Below are positions 55,647 to 64,000 of a DNA stretch of 64,000 bases, piece after piece. Made by a program: the position numbers and the translations under genes. Below the pieces are notes generated by a model. It made no database searches. It had not been told where the DNA came from and saw only the letters and a list, made by a program, of their open reading frames with translations. The number at the start of each line of letters is the position of its first letter. The first letter of the stretch is position 1. Origin of the DNA: Priestia megaterium (lineage in GTDB: Bacteria; Bacillota; Bacilli; Bacillales; Bacillaceae_H). The stretch lies in contig NZ_CP023317.1 in NCBI RefSeq assembly GCF_009497655.1, positions 4,059,501 through 4,123,500 of the forward strand. Reading direction: 5' to 3'.

Positions 55647-56783
55647 TTATCTTAATTTTTTTAATTGATCCCCAATCATATCACCTAATTGGAAGCCTTT
55701 TGACTCTTCTTGTAATTCATAGTCACCGTAATCTTCTTGCTCTTCTTCCTCAAGGTCACGAATGCTTAACGAAACGCGTCGTTCTTGTTCATTCACATCA
55801 AGTACTTTTACCGTCACTTTTTCGCCTTCAGAAAGCACTTCATGCGGTGTCCCGATATGCTTATGTGAAATTTGAGAAATGTGTACAAGTCCTTCTACTC
55901 CAGGTAGAACTTCCACAAAAGCTCCAAAAGATACAAGTCTTTTAACAGTTCCATCTACTACATCACCTTGGCGAAGCTTCGTAGAAATGTTGGACCATGG
56001 ACCTTCTAACGTATCTTTAATAGATAATGAAACACGACCCGTTGATTTGTCAACAGATAATACTTTGACTTTCACAGTATCTCCCTCAGCTACTACGTCT
56101 GAAGGCTTTTCTACACGCGTATGTGAAAGCTGAGAGATATGCACTAGCCCATCTACTCCGCCTACATCTACAAACGCACCAAAGTCTGTTAAGCGCTGAA
56201 CGGTTCCTTCTAAAACCTGACCTTCTTTTAATGACTCAAGAACATTTTCTTTTTGTTGTACAAGCTCTTCTTCTACAACTGCACGATGCGAAAGGATCAC
56301 GCGATTTTTTTCTTTATCTAATTCCACTACTTTGACTGTAAGAGTTTGATCTTGATATTCTGCGAAATCATCAACGAAATGAGTTTCAACAAGAGAAGCT
56401 GGAATGAACCCTCTTACACCAATATCTACTACTAATCCGCCTTTGACAATTTCTTTGACTACCGCTTCAAACACTTCACCTGAAGAAAGTTTTGCTTCTA
56501 AACCGTCCCATGCTTTTTCAGCATCTACAGCCCGTTTAGATAACACAAGCACATCGTCTTCCACTTTAATTACTTTCGCTTCGACTTCGGCACCTTCTTG
56601 GATTACATCCCCTGCTTTTTCAATATGTAAGCTCGCTAATTCACTAATTGGAATAATACCGTCTAGTTTGCTGTTAGGCACATCTACATACACTTGCTTT
56701 TCTTCTACTTTTGTAATAGTACCTTTTACTGTTTCTCCTACTTCTAATGACGTTACCTCTACTTGATTCATATCTTCTGTCAT
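55647..56783 (-). CDS. ypfD: S1-domain RNA-binding protein YpfD (RpsA homologue)
   Basis: 378-aa protein with four S1 RNA-binding domains at about residues 15-85, 103-168, 190-257 and 275-343. Examples are FGAFVDVGGVDGLVHISQLSH and FGAFVEVLPGVEGLVHISQISH. It is shorter than six-domain E. coli S1. The acidic C-terminus ends SKGFQLGDMIGDQLKKL. In Firmicutes it is not a standard essential ribosomal protein. ATG at 56783 has GGAGGAGG upstream and gives the conserved MTEDMNQ start. It follows cmk-plsC, as in many bacteria. Confidence 0.93.
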   Translation of the reverse strand: MTEDMNQVEVTSLEVGETVKGTITKVEEKQVYVDVPNSKLDGIIPISELASLHIEKAGDVIQEGAEVEAKVIKVEDDVLVLSKRAVDAEKAWDGLEAKLSSGEVFEAVVKEIVKGGLVVDIGVRGFIPASLVETHFVDDFAEYQDQTLTVKVVELDKEKNRVILSHRAVVEEELVQQKENVLESLKEGQVLEGTVQRLTDFGAFVDVGGVDGLVHISQLSHTRVEKPSDVVAEGDTVKVKVLSVDKSTGRVSLSIKDTLEGPWSNISTKLRQGDVVDGTVKRLVSFGAFVEVLPGVEGLVHISQISHKHIGTPHEVLSEGEKVTVKVLDVNEQERRVSLSIRDLEEEEQEDYGDYELQEESKGFQLGDMIGDQLKKLR

Positions 56784-56945
56784 CGTCTTTTCCTCCTCCA
56801 ATATCCATCTACAATATGTATTCCCTTGTAAGAGTTCTTCACTCTTTTAGCTCATCATTATTGTATATAGCTCTGTATAGAAAAAACTCTCTTTGTTACT
56901 AACTTCTAATAAATAGAATCTTTTGTCAAGTCATAAGGTTACAAA

Positions 56946-57533
56946 CTATTGATATTTTTCAATTAATTCACCAATGCTTTTCATAATAACTTCGGTTACT
57001 TCCTCGGCTGATGCCTTTCGTTCACGAAGTTCATCCATCTGAATTGGCGGTCCGTACACTACTTTTAACCTTGCAAAACGCTTATATGGACCAATAACAG
57101 CACAAGGAACAACAGCTGCTTTTGAACGCAAAGCAAAAAAGCCTACTCCAGCCATTCCTTTTCCTAATTTTCCATCTTTACTTCTTGTTCCTTCTGGAAA
57201 TAATCCAAGCACTTTTCCTTCTTTTAAAATCTTTAACCCTTGGCGCAAAGCTTCACGATCTGCCATCCCCCGCTTTACAGGGAACGTTTCTAACTTTGGC
57301 AGAACCGTCTTCAGAAAAGGTGCTTTAAACAGCTCTGCTTTTGCCATAAACGAAATAGGCCTTGGACATGTCACACCTACCGTAGGCGGATCTAAGTTGT
57401 CAATATGATTTGAACAAAGCAAAACTCCGCCTTCTGAAGGGATATTTTCTGCACCGATTACTTCATAACGATAAACTGGTGTTAAAATACCTTTTACAAT
57501 GCCACGTGCAAACATATAAAAGCTCAAAATCAT
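56946..57533 (-). CDS. plsC: 1-acyl-sn-glycerol-3-phosphate acyltransferase (PlsC-like)
   Basis: Acyltransferase of phospholipid synthesis, 195 aa, adding the second acyl chain to lysophosphatidate. The catalytic HX4D motif is [10 protein letters not shown]; the later glycerol-phosphate site is [19 protein letters not shown] hydrophobic N-terminus ([15 protein letters not shown]) should anchor it. The start ATG overlaps the cmk stop by 4 nt, so they are coupled. B. subtilis has its plsC elsewhere, but the cmk-plsC pair is common in other bacilli. Confidence 0.92.
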   Translation of the reverse strand: MILSFYMFARGIVKGILTPVYRYEVIGAENIPSEGGVLLCSNHIDNLDPPTVGVTCPRPISFMAKAELFKAPFLKTVLPKLETFPVKRGMADREALRQGLKILKEGKVLGLFPEGTRSKDGKLGKGMAGVGFFALRSKAAVVPCAVIGPYKRFARLKVVYGPPIQMDELRERKASAEEVTEVIMKSIGELIEKYQ

Positions 57534-58204
57534 CCAATCCTTTCGTTTGTAATAGAAAGTATTTTTTCTACAACTCCTTCAATCGATAAGGAAGTTGTAT
57601 CGATTTCAATTGCATCTTCAGCTTTTTTAAGAGGTGCTACTTCACGCTCAGAATCCAGCTTGTCTCTGCGGGCAATTTCTTCTTTTAAACGCTCTAAATT
57701 TGATTCAAAACCTTTTTTTATGTTTTCATCATGGCGTCGCTGTGCTCTTTCATCCACAGACGCTAATAAAAAGATTTTAACTTCTGCCTGAGGAAGCACG
57801 TGTGTACCGATATCACGTCCATCCATTACAACGCCTCCATCTTTAGCAAGGCCCTGCTGTCTCGCTACCATCTCTTCACGAACTGCACGATGTTTCGCTA
57901 CAATGGATACAGAGTTAGTTACTTCTGCGGAACGAATTTCACTTGTAACATTCTGTCCATTTAAGATGACTACCTGCCCAGATTCAGACGGTTTTAAATC
58001 GATTACTGTTTCATTAAGCAAATGCAATAGCTCTTCTTCATTTTGCAAATCCACCTGGTTTTTCTGCGCTTGATACGTTAGAGCACGATACATCGCTCCT
58101 GTATCAACATAAATATATGATAAGGTTTCTGCTATAATCTTTGCCACTGTACTTTTCCCAGCAGCTGCAGGACCGTCAATCGCGATTGAAATTTGTTTTT
58201 CCAT
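57530..58204 (-). CDS. cmk: Cytidylate kinase
   Basis: Phosphorylates CMP and dCMP with ATP, 224 aa. P-loop [14 protein letters not shown] (about residues 9-22), [37 protein letters not shown] and RAQRRHDE are family motifs. ATG at 58204 has GGGAGG about 5 nt upstream; the longer frame adds seven unlikely residues. Confidence 0.97.
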   Translation of the reverse strand: MEKQISIAIDGPAAAGKSTVAKIIAETLSYIYVDTGAMYRALTYQAQKNQVDLQNEEELLHLLNETVIDLKPSESGQVVILNGQNVTSEIRSAEVTNSVSIVAKHRAVREEMVARQQGLAKDGGVVMDGRDIGTHVLPQAEVKIFLLASVDERAQRRHDENIKKGFESNLERLKEEIARRDKLDSEREVAPLKKAEDAIEIDTTSLSIEGVVEKILSITNERIG

Positions 58205-58288
58205 AAGTGCCTCCCTTAATTTCAAAACAGGAACAAACCACTTTCATCTTTTATACAATGAGCCATTTTATATGAAACGTTTATAAAC

Positions 58289-58318
58289 GAAAAAAAGAGC
58301 AGGGGGTCTTCTCCTGCC
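58289..58318 (-). terminator. Probable terminator of ypfB
   Basis: GCAGG/CCTGC stem followed by a T-rich tract on the minus strand, about 50 nt past ypfB. Confidence 0.5.
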
Positions 58319-58366
58319 TGGTGTTCACTGCATGTTTCTTTCCTAGTTATTCTACCATACGTCCGA

Positions 58367-58543
58367 CTACTGGTCGAATGTTTCAATAATTTTATTAAAA
58401 TTATTTTTGCTAACTCCCTCATACTGAATGACCTTTGAGAAATATGTACTGTGACTGCTAGATAGTAAAATACATTGGGCAATTATTAAAAACACAAATT
58501 GAATAACCACTAATTTAATTAAAATTCGTTCTATTCGATTCAT
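58367..58543 (-). CDS. ypfB: YpfB, DUF5359 family small protein
   Basis: 58-aa protein with one hydrophobic segment (residues 9-28, IKLVVIQFVFLIIAQCILL) after a basic MNRIERIL start. A C-terminal part with VIQYEGVSKNNFNKIIETFDQ follows. It closely resembles B. subtilis YpfB, which lies between cmk and ypfA there too. AAAGGAG precedes the ATG. A longer overlapping frame at 58222-58482 reads the same DNA in another phase and is not credible. Function unknown. Confidence 0.85.
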   Translation of the reverse strand: MNRIERILIKLVVIQFVFLIIAQCILLSSSHSTYFSKVIQYEGVSKNNFNKIIETFDQ

Positions 58544-58611
58544 CTTTTTCTCCTTTTGTAAGAAGTAATACCTTTGCTTACAGTTTAGGAAAGAGAAGTT
58601 TTTTTTATACG

Positions 58612-59277
58612 CTAAAGAAGACCTTTTCTCCTTAGGTCGAGCTGACGCTTTAAGGTATAACGAATCATCATTTCTTTCGTTTGTTTTTCCATGTCCATAA
58701 ATTTAATAGATAGCTGACCTACTTTACAGGAAGTCGGGGCGGTAATTCGTACAACTTCCCCTTTTAATTCAAGATGCTGCAAAGTTCCCTCACGATTAGG
58801 AAGACTTAATCGTACAACAACGGAATCTTTCTCATTAAAAAGCAGCGAATGATGGAAGGAGCCGGCTACTCCACCTGCACTGATGTTTTTAGTCATGATT
58901 TCCATTACGGCCTGCTGTTCTTGTTCACTTTTTATCACCGCCTTCACTGTAAGCGGCACACGGAAAAAATTTCTTCTTTGGATAGATTTTAACTTTTTAT
59001 CGCCCGGGTAAAAGAGCTTTACTACAGGCATGCCTTTTATTTCGCGTCCTGTTACTTCAGTTGGAAAGGTATATACATTTTGATTATATCCAATAAACGT
59101 AGCCAGCAATTTTGTACCTTTTAGTAAAAAAGCACTTCGCTGCGTTTCTTCATTTAGCGGATAGCTAATATAAATCACGTCTTCCGTAAACTCAACTACC
59201 TTACATCGATACGTTTGTTGTAAGGTAGACTCTCTGTGCCCGCTCTCTAACGTCAACCTCATTCCCGCTTTTATCAT
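58612..59277 (-). CDS. motI: c-di-GMP receptor and flagellar brake MotI (YpfA)
   Basis: 221-aa YcgR-like protein. An N-terminal YcgR domain (about residues 1-95) is followed by a PilZ domain with the c-di-GMP signature QRRNFFRVP (RxxxR type) and NISAGGVAG (D/NxSxxG). In B. subtilis, c-di-GMP-bound MotI contacts MotA and disengages the flagellar motor. The motor and cyclase genes are not in this window, but cheR is. Position next to ypfB matches B. subtilis ypfA. Confidence 0.92.
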   Translation of the reverse strand: MIKAGMRLTLESGHRESTLQQTYRCKVVEFTEDVIYISYPLNEETQRSAFLLKGTKLLATFIGYNQNVYTFPTEVTGREIKGMPVVKLFYPGDKKLKSIQRRNFFRVPLTVKAVIKSEQEQQAVMEIMTKNISAGGVAGSFHHSLLFNEKDSVVVRLSLPNREGTLQHLELKGEVVRITAPTSCKVGQLSIKFMDMEKQTKEMMIRYTLKRQLDLRRKGLL

Positions 59278-59397
59278 CTTCTCTCTCCTTCAGTTCCACT
59301 ATATACACTTTTTCCCTTTATTTAAACATAGTCAAATATATTTATTTTGTAAATAAAAATTAGTCATTTAGACTCAAAAAAACTTATACAATACAAA

Positions 59398-59423
59398 AAA
59401 CCGGTGTCTATAGACACCGGTTT
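59398..59423 (-). terminator. Terminator of sleB-ypeB
   Basis: A 26-nt perfect palindrome AAACCGGTGTCTA plus its complement with T6 on the minus strand, just after ypeB. Confidence 0.85.
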
Positions 59424-59430
59424 CTCAGCT

Positions 59431-60780
59431 TTATACTTCATTATATAAAGGTTCTGAGTTTTGCAGTTTTTCGACTTTCTCTTCAAAACCCGTATCGGCA
59501 TTGATAAAAATACGATACGTATCATTTTTAATTGTCCCTAAAAACTCATAGCATAGCACTTCTTCGTTTAAATCATTTGTAATAATTGCCAAGCGGTCTT
59601 CCATCACTTTTACATTCGAGTTTAGCTTGGTTTTTGCCTGTTCTTTCGAAATTTTAGGTTTTGGAATATCTCTTGTACGATGTTTTAATAAGAAGTCTTT
59701 AGCTGAGAAGCCAATCACAGATCCATCTTCTAAAGACATTTTCATTTTAACTGAATCCGGATAAATCCGAACTCCACTTTCCGTTTGCTCAACGAATGTA
59801 AAGACTCCCATGTTATCGTATTGAGCGCTTTCAGCCATCACTAGGCTTTCAAAACGATGATCTTTTAAAAACTTAGTCGCTTTGTTCATAGCATCGTTTA
59901 AACTAATATTTTGTTTTTTAATATCTCGATCTTCGAGCACCCAAAGCGGATATCCACCTTTTTGGGTAATATCCATATACGTCTCTTGTTTAGTCTTTGG
60001 ATCTGTAATGGTTAAGCTGTACACCTCATAATCGGCATCTTTTCCGCTCTTTACAATATGAATTTGTTCATTTCCTTTTAAATTCAAAAACGAACGCGCC
60101 ACTTGTTTAGCAACATCTTCACTAACTTCTCTACCTTTTAATTGATGAAAAGCGTTTTTTTCCTGTTCATTCGTTGCATTCATAACCCCTAAATCTGTTT
60201 CGGCAAAAGAATCCATACTTTTTTCAACGGTTTTTAATCCGTCAATAATCGTATTGTCCCCTTGCTTTTCTTTTGTGGCTAGAGCTAGCTCAACATCCAT
60301 CCAGCGCAAGTTATTATCAATGACTAGATGCTGTACTTGGCGCATTTCATTTTGAATTTCGCCTGACTGATCATAAAGCGAATTTAACGTTTTATACTCT
60401 TTATCTGTTAAGGGAGATTTGCTTAAATCCCTTACCGCCACTTTGTACGTAAAGTCACCAACATCTGAAAGAAACTCTTCTGTTTTATTGAACGGTAAAA
60501 GCGATAAAGGCAGCTGTCCTACATTGTTATGAGCTTCAGAAGTTAAACGCCATACTTCTGCAAGCGCGGGCGAAAGCTGATCTCTCGAACTCATGGCAAG
60601 CGTGCCACCGATTTTATCATTTAATAAATCTAGCTGATATGACAAATCATGAAATGCTCGTTGATACGTATTCTCCGCTTGAAGCAGCACAGCATCTTTT
60701 TCTTGATGTTCGCTGTACCCCCAATACCCTACACCTACAACACCAATAGCTAATAATACAATTAAAATTGTTCGAATCAT
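59431..60780 (-). CDS. ypeB: Germination protein YpeB
   Basis: 449-aa partner of SleB, needed for SleB to be present and regulated in the dormant spore. One N-terminal membrane segment (about residues 2-20) precedes a long helical region, and three PepSY-like repeats fill the C-terminal half (for example RSFLNLKGNEQIHIV and ISKEQAKTKLNSNVKVMEDRLAIIT). It is downstream of sleB by 17 bp. The operon is forespore-expressed (sigma-G) in B. subtilis. Confidence 0.95.
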   Translation of the reverse strand: MIRTILIVLLAIGVVGVGYWGYSEHQEKDAVLLQAENTYQRAFHDLSYQLDLLNDKIGGTLAMSSRDQLSPALAEVWRLTSEAHNNVGQLPLSLLPFNKTEEFLSDVGDFTYKVAVRDLSKSPLTDKEYKTLNSLYDQSGEIQNEMRQVQHLVIDNNLRWMDVELALATKEKQGDNTIIDGLKTVEKSMDSFAETDLGVMNATNEQEKNAFHQLKGREVSEDVAKQVARSFLNLKGNEQIHIVKSGKDADYEVYSLTITDPKTKQETYMDITQKGGYPLWVLEDRDIKKQNISLNDAMNKATKFLKDHRFESLVMAESAQYDNMGVFTFVEQTESGVRIYPDSVKMKMSLEDGSVIGFSAKDFLLKHRTRDIPKPKISKEQAKTKLNSNVKVMEDRLAIITNDLNEEVLCYEFLGTIKNDTYRIFINADTGFEEKVEKLQNSEPLYNEV

Positions 60781-60797
60781 GTTTCCTTCACCTCTCT

Positions 60798-61730
60798 TTA
60801 TCGACAGAAAATGTGTTTCCCGATTTGCTTAATTTGAGGACGTGACCAAATCCATGCGCTTGTTGCTGTATCCGGATTAAAGTAATAAATAGCATTCCCA
60901 GTAGGATCCCATCCGTTAATCGCATCCATAACCGCTTTTTTAGATGTTGGATTGGGTTCAAGCCAAATTTGCCCATCTGCTACGGCAGTAAATGCACGCG
61001 GTTCAAAAATAACTCCAGCGACTGTATTTGGAAATGACGGACTGTTAACTCGGTTTAAAATAACGGCCGCTACGGCTACTTGGCCATTATATGGTTCACC
61101 CCGTGCTTCACCATGCACAGCATTTGCCATGAGCTGAATATCATTTTGTGAAAACCCGCTCGGTACATTCACCGCTGTTGGCTTTTGTGCTTTTTCTTTC
61201 TGTTGTTCAGAATTTCCTTTAGACGTATTACGCTGCGGCTGACTGGCAGGTTTTTTTGCTTGAGAAGATCCGCTTTGTGCTTTTTGCTGACCATTGTTCC
61301 CGCTGCTTTTTCCACTGCTACCGCTTCCTTTAGACTGCTGATCAAGAGACTTACCGCCATAGTGCGTAAACTTATTGCCTTTTCTAATTTGATTTTTCAC
61401 ATAGCTTTCGTGATATTTTGTTGCGTTAGCTAATTTAATCTTTGTTTGCCAGCCTGCTAAACCGTCAATCTTTTTAATGCCAAATTCATATTGAAAATTG
61501 CGCAGTGCCCAGTATGTGCTCCATCCAAATACACCGTCAATTTTCCCGTTATAATAACCTAAATACTGAAGTCTCGACTGCAGCTCAATAACGTCATCTC
61601 CAACTGCTCCGTGTTGAATGACTTGATTTGAAAACGCGTGAGCGGCCTTTGGACTCACAACGGACGCTGCAATAAATGAACATATGCATATGAGACATGC
61701 ATACTTTTTAAAACATCGAAATGATAACAT
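60798..61730 (-). CDS. sleB: Spore cortex-lytic enzyme SleB
   Basis: Lytic transglycosylase that degrades muramic-lactam cortex peptidoglycan during germination. 310 aa. The signal peptide ends near AHA (residues 30-32). A PG_binding_1 domain follows (about 41-100, GAVGDDVIELQSRLQYLGYYNGKIDGVFG). A low-complexity Ser/Gly/Gln/Lys linker (about 130-190) leads to the hydrolase_2 domain with the catalytic glutamate in NAVHGEARGEPYNGQVAVAAVILNRV. ATG at 61730 has GTAGGAGG 7 nt upstream; the open frame continues 28 codons further but lacks a ribosome site. Confidence 0.95.
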   Translation of the reverse strand: MLSFRCFKKYACLICICSFIAASVVSPKAAHAFSNQVIQHGAVGDDVIELQSRLQYLGYYNGKIDGVFGWSTYWALRNFQYEFGIKKIDGLAGWQTKIKLANATKYHESYVKNQIRKGNKFTHYGGKSLDQQSKGSGSSGKSSGNNGQQKAQSGSSQAKKPASQPQRNTSKGNSEQQKEKAQKPTAVNVPSGFSQNDIQLMANAVHGEARGEPYNGQVAVAAVILNRVNSPSFPNTVAGVIFEPRAFTAVADGQIWLEPNPTSKKAVMDAINGWDPTGNAIYYFNPDTATSAWIWSRPQIKQIGKHIFCR

Positions 61731-61828
61731 GACAAAACCTCCTACATCGTATGTAACTGATAAGATGATAGGAGTATTTTTTGTAAAGGTTGTTTTTTTA
61801 TACAAGATGCGCAAAATTTACCGAAATG

Positions 61829-61874
61829 AAAAAACTCAGCTCGTAAATCTCTCAAAAAAGATTTACAAGCTGAG
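61829..61874 (-). terminator. Terminator of prsW
   Basis: A 15-bp stem (CTCAGCTTGTAAATC against GATTTACGAGCTGAG on the minus strand, one U-G pair) followed by T6. Confidence 0.85.
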
Positions 61875-61875
61875 C

Positions 61876-62526
61876 CTAGACAATCGATGGCTGTTTGGCC
61901 TTTTTTACTTTTCTTAATGCCAGCCACCATAAATAAATCATAAATGGAATAATAATAAATACCCAATGATCCATTGTTTTTAAAATATAATCATATGTTC
62001 CATGTAAAATGAGCGGCGCAAATACGGAATACAGCGTCCACTTCGTTTTTTCCTTTCCTTCAGAAAACTTTGCTTTCCCTAAATAATACCCCATAATGAC
62101 GCCGAATAAAGCATGACTAGATACGGGTAAAATGGCTCTTCCTAGCGCTGATTCTAAACCATTTGCAAATAAATATAAAATATTTTCAACGGTAGCAAAA
62201 CCTAATGAAACAGCTGCCCCGTAAACAATTCCATCGTAATGCTCATCAAATTCCACATGCTGATAAATCGTGAAATATAAAATGAACCATTTGAAAAATT
62301 CTTCTAAAAAGCTTGTCGTAAAAAATGCTTCAAGAAAAGGTGATTGAAAAACGTGTTCTTCACCAAATACATATTGAATAAACATAATTGGCAAAACAAG
62401 CATTGCTCCAAAAATAAATGTTTTTAATACCATTGAAATAGGCTCAGTTTCATATTCATCTTTCAAATAAAAAAAACTTAACAATGCCAATCCTGGCGCA
62501 ATGCCTGCAGATACAATCGCCAACAT
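61876..62526 (-). CDS. prsW: Intramembrane protease PrsW (YpdC)
   Basis: Membrane-embedded glutamic-type protease that in B. subtilis makes the site-1 cut in the anti-sigma factor RsiW, releasing sigma-W. 216 aa with about five or more membrane helices. The conserved EExxxK motif is in [30 protein letters not shown] and HGTYDYIL carry the conserved histidines. Its substrate is not in this window. It is between sleB and ypdA, as in B. subtilis. Confidence 0.93.
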   Translation of the reverse strand: MLAIVSAGIAPGLALLSFFYLKDEYETEPISMVLKTFIFGAMLVLPIMFIQYVFGEEHVFQSPFLEAFFTTSFLEEFFKWFILYFTIYQHVEFDEHYDGIVYGAAVSLGFATVENILYLFANGLESALGRAILPVSSHALFGVIMGYYLGKAKFSEGKEKTKWTLYSVFAPLILHGTYDYILKTMDHWVFIIIPFMIYLWWLALRKVKKAKQPSIV

Positions 62527-62724
62527 AAATAGCGCCTCATCTCCTCTATTTTTTTTAATAGTAACATGTTATCTTTAGGATGAAAATCTCCGTCTATAAT
62601 GTCCTTATCTTTATATGTAAATGCTCACATAACTTGCTGTCGATTTACAAAGCCTAACAAAGACCTTAAACAAGTATACCAAAAAATGTATCATACTTAT
62701 ACGAAAAATTGAAAGGAGCTCTCT

Positions 62725-63696
62725 ATGAAAACTGTTTATATTCTTCACACCGGCGGCACAATCTCGATGAAAGAAGACATGGAAACTGGAGCGGTAGCAC
62801 CAGATATTCAAAACCCGCTTCACCGCTCAACATCATCTGTTTCAGGTATGGCCAATGTAATCGTAGAAGAAGCATTTCATCTGCCTTCTCCTCATATTAC
62901 TCCTAAGGAAATGCTTATACTTTCAAAAAAAATACGCGATAAAATTAATGAAGGCAAAATTGATGCAGTCGTGTTAACCCACGGCACGGACACGCTGGAA
63001 GAAACCGCTTATTTTTTAGATTTAACCGTGCATACAGATATTCCAATTGTCTTAACTGGAGCTATGAGATCAAGCAATGAAATCGGTTCAGACGGTCCTT
63101 ATAATTTTATATCTGCGGTTCGGGTGGCTATTAGTGACGGGGCAAAAGGAAAAGGTGTCTTAGTTGTGATGAACGATGAAATTCATACCGCTGAAAATGT
63201 GACCAAGACCCACACAAGCAACGTGGCGACATTTCAAAGCCCTCAGTACGGGCCAATAGGATTAATCACAAAACGCGGCGTATCTTTTCACCACATGCCT
63301 ACAGAACATGAATTTTATCCTGTTAATCAAATAGATAAACAAATCACTTTATTAAAAGCTTATGCAGGAATGGACGACCATTTATTTCAAGCAGTGGCTT
63401 CAATGAATGTTGACGGACTTATAATTGAAGCCCTCGGTCAAGGAAATCTGCCTCCTCTCACCATTCCAGGAATTCAATTGCTTTTGAAGCGAAAGATACC
63501 CATCGTGCTCGTTTCTCGCTGTTTTAATGGAATTGCTCAAGATGTATATGGGTATGAAGGCGGTGGCAAGCTGTTAAAAGAGATGGGCGTTATTTTTTCA
63601 AATGGCTTAAATGGTCCTAAAGCACGCATTAAACTGTTGGTTGCTCTCCAAGTAACAACGAATCATGATGAGCTGCAGCAGCTATTTAATCATTAG
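62725..63696 (+). CDS. L-asparaginase (type I-like)
   Basis: Hydrolyses asparagine to aspartate and ammonia. 323 aa, no signal peptide, so probably cytoplasmic. The two active-site threonines lie in TGGTIS (Thr at about 12) and THGTDT (85-90). GAMRSSNEIGSDGPYNF and VNVDGLIIEALGQGNLP-like segments (SMNVDGLIIEALGQGNLPP) are conserved. GAAAGGAG precedes the ATG. It is inserted on the plus strand between prsW and ypdA; the B. subtilis ansA is elsewhere, so I give no symbol. Confidence 0.92.
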   Translation: MKTVYILHTGGTISMKEDMETGAVAPDIQNPLHRSTSSVSGMANVIVEEAFHLPSPHITPKEMLILSKKIRDKINEGKIDAVVLTHGTDTLEETAYFLDLTVHTDIPIVLTGAMRSSNEIGSDGPYNFISAVRVAISDGAKGKGVLVVMNDEIHTAENVTKTHTSNVATFQSPQYGPIGLITKRGVSFHHMPTEHEFYPVNQIDKQITLLKAYAGMDDHLFQAVASMNVDGLIIEALGQGNLPPLTIPGIQLLLKRKIPIVLVSRCFNGIAQDVYGYEGGGKLLKEMGVIFSNGLNGPKARIKLLVALQVTTNHDELQQLFNH

Positions 63697-63730
63697 TAAA
63701 ACAACGCATAGAAGCCTATGCGTTGTTTTT
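63697..63730. terminator. Bidirectional terminator between the asparaginase gene and ypdA
   Basis: A 14-bp stem AAAACAACGCATAG and its complement with T5. It overlaps the last codons of ypdA. Confidence 0.85.
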
Positions 63731-64000
63731 GTTGATAATATGAGAAGCGATTGATTTCCCATGAAAACGTCCATTTTCAATAAAAATCTCATTAGCATTG
63801 TTTCCTGCAGCAATCACACCAGCGATATAAATTCCTTCCACGTTTGTTTCCATCGTCTCTTCGTTAAAAGAAGGGCGGCCTGTTTCATCATCTAATTCCA
63901 CACCCATTTTTGTTAAAAACGAGTGATCAGGGTGATAGCCAGTCATGGCAAAAACAAAATCGTTACTAATCGTAAATTCTTTCCCTTCCTGCTCATATGT
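63716..64000 (-). CDS. ypdA: Bacillithiol-disulfide reductase YpdA, 5' part beyond the window
   Basis: C-terminal 94 residues of an FAD-dependent pyridine-nucleotide oxidoreductase. Visible: FVFAMTGYHPDHSFLTKMGVELDDETGRPSFNEETMETNVEGIYIAGVIAAGNNANEIFIENGRFHG, with the thioredoxin-reductase-like IYIAGV segment binding FAD. YpdA reduces oxidised bacillithiol with NADPH. The gene position after prsW and the NANEIFIENGR motif support the name. The frame is open through the window edge. Confidence 0.9.
   Translation of the reverse strand, partial: TYEQEGKEFTISNDFVFAMTGYHPDHSFLTKMGVELDDETGRPSFNEETMETNVEGIYIAGVIAAGNNANEIFIENGRFHGKSIASHIINKNNA

Noticed and set aside
58222-58482. 86-codon minus-strand frame upstream of cmk
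   Set aside because: It overlaps ypfB in a different phase, has no family resemblance or good ribosome site, and covers the ypfB terminator.
62611-62823. 70-codon minus-strand frame at the start of the asparaginase gene
   Set aside because: Overlaps the asparaginase coding start and its ribosome site; no sign of a real protein.

Overview
The window is a stretch of core chromosome from a low-GC, endospore-forming Firmicute. It looks like a Bacillaceae member close to Bacillus (Priestia) megaterium, judging by gene content and protein similarity recalled from B. subtilis and B. megaterium. Sporulation and germination genes (spoIVA, gerR, ylbJ, ylbD, sleB, ypeB), bacillithiol genes (bshC, ypdA) and a TRAP-type trp operon all point that way. 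Nearly all genes lie on the minus strand. I see no rRNA, tRNA, CRISPR array, insertion sequence, prophage or island.

Positions 1-22,630 match the B. subtilis yll/ylb region read backwards. In order they are pbpB (cut by the window edge), ftsL, rsmH, bshC, a DUF3397 gene, panE, a three-gene biotin-dependent acyl-CoA carboxylase cluster, ylbP, gerR, an enoyl-CoA hydratase, rpmF, ylbN, tmcAL, ylbL, ylbK, ylbJ, coaD, rsmD, ylbG, ylbF, ylbE and ylbD. mraZ is absent from its usual place between bshC and rsmH. The region also carries three small genes I cannot name and a probable structured RNA near 19.6 kb.

At about 22.65 kb the map jumps to what in B. subtilis is the distant ypjA-to-ypdA region, and it stays colinear to the end. 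This part holds ypjA, the cytochrome bc operon qcrABC, ypiF/ypiB/ypiA and the aromatic amino-acid supra-operon (aroC aroB | trpE D C FB A hisC tyrA aroA). It continues with cheR, ndk, the menaquinone genes hepS-menG-hepT, mtrB-folE, hbs, spoIVA, yphF/yphE, gpsA, der, yphA, ypzI, an MFS transporter, fni, ypfD, plsC, cmk, ypfB, motI, ypeB-sleB, prsW, an asparaginase gene and ypdA (cut by the window edge).

The most notable points follow. trpF and trpB form one uninterrupted reading frame with an internal ribosome binding site. The trp leader has more (G/U)AG triplets than TRAP needs. mraZ and aroH are missing from their usual slots. Two near-consensus promoters for ylbN and tmcAL overlap back to back at their -35 boxes. 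A perfect 13-bp inverted repeat lies at the ylbP promoter. There are three catabolite-response-like sites. I found no convincing novel multi-gene system; this is mainly housekeeping DNA with several local oddities. Function names rest on sequence motifs and recalled family resemblance, not on database searches.
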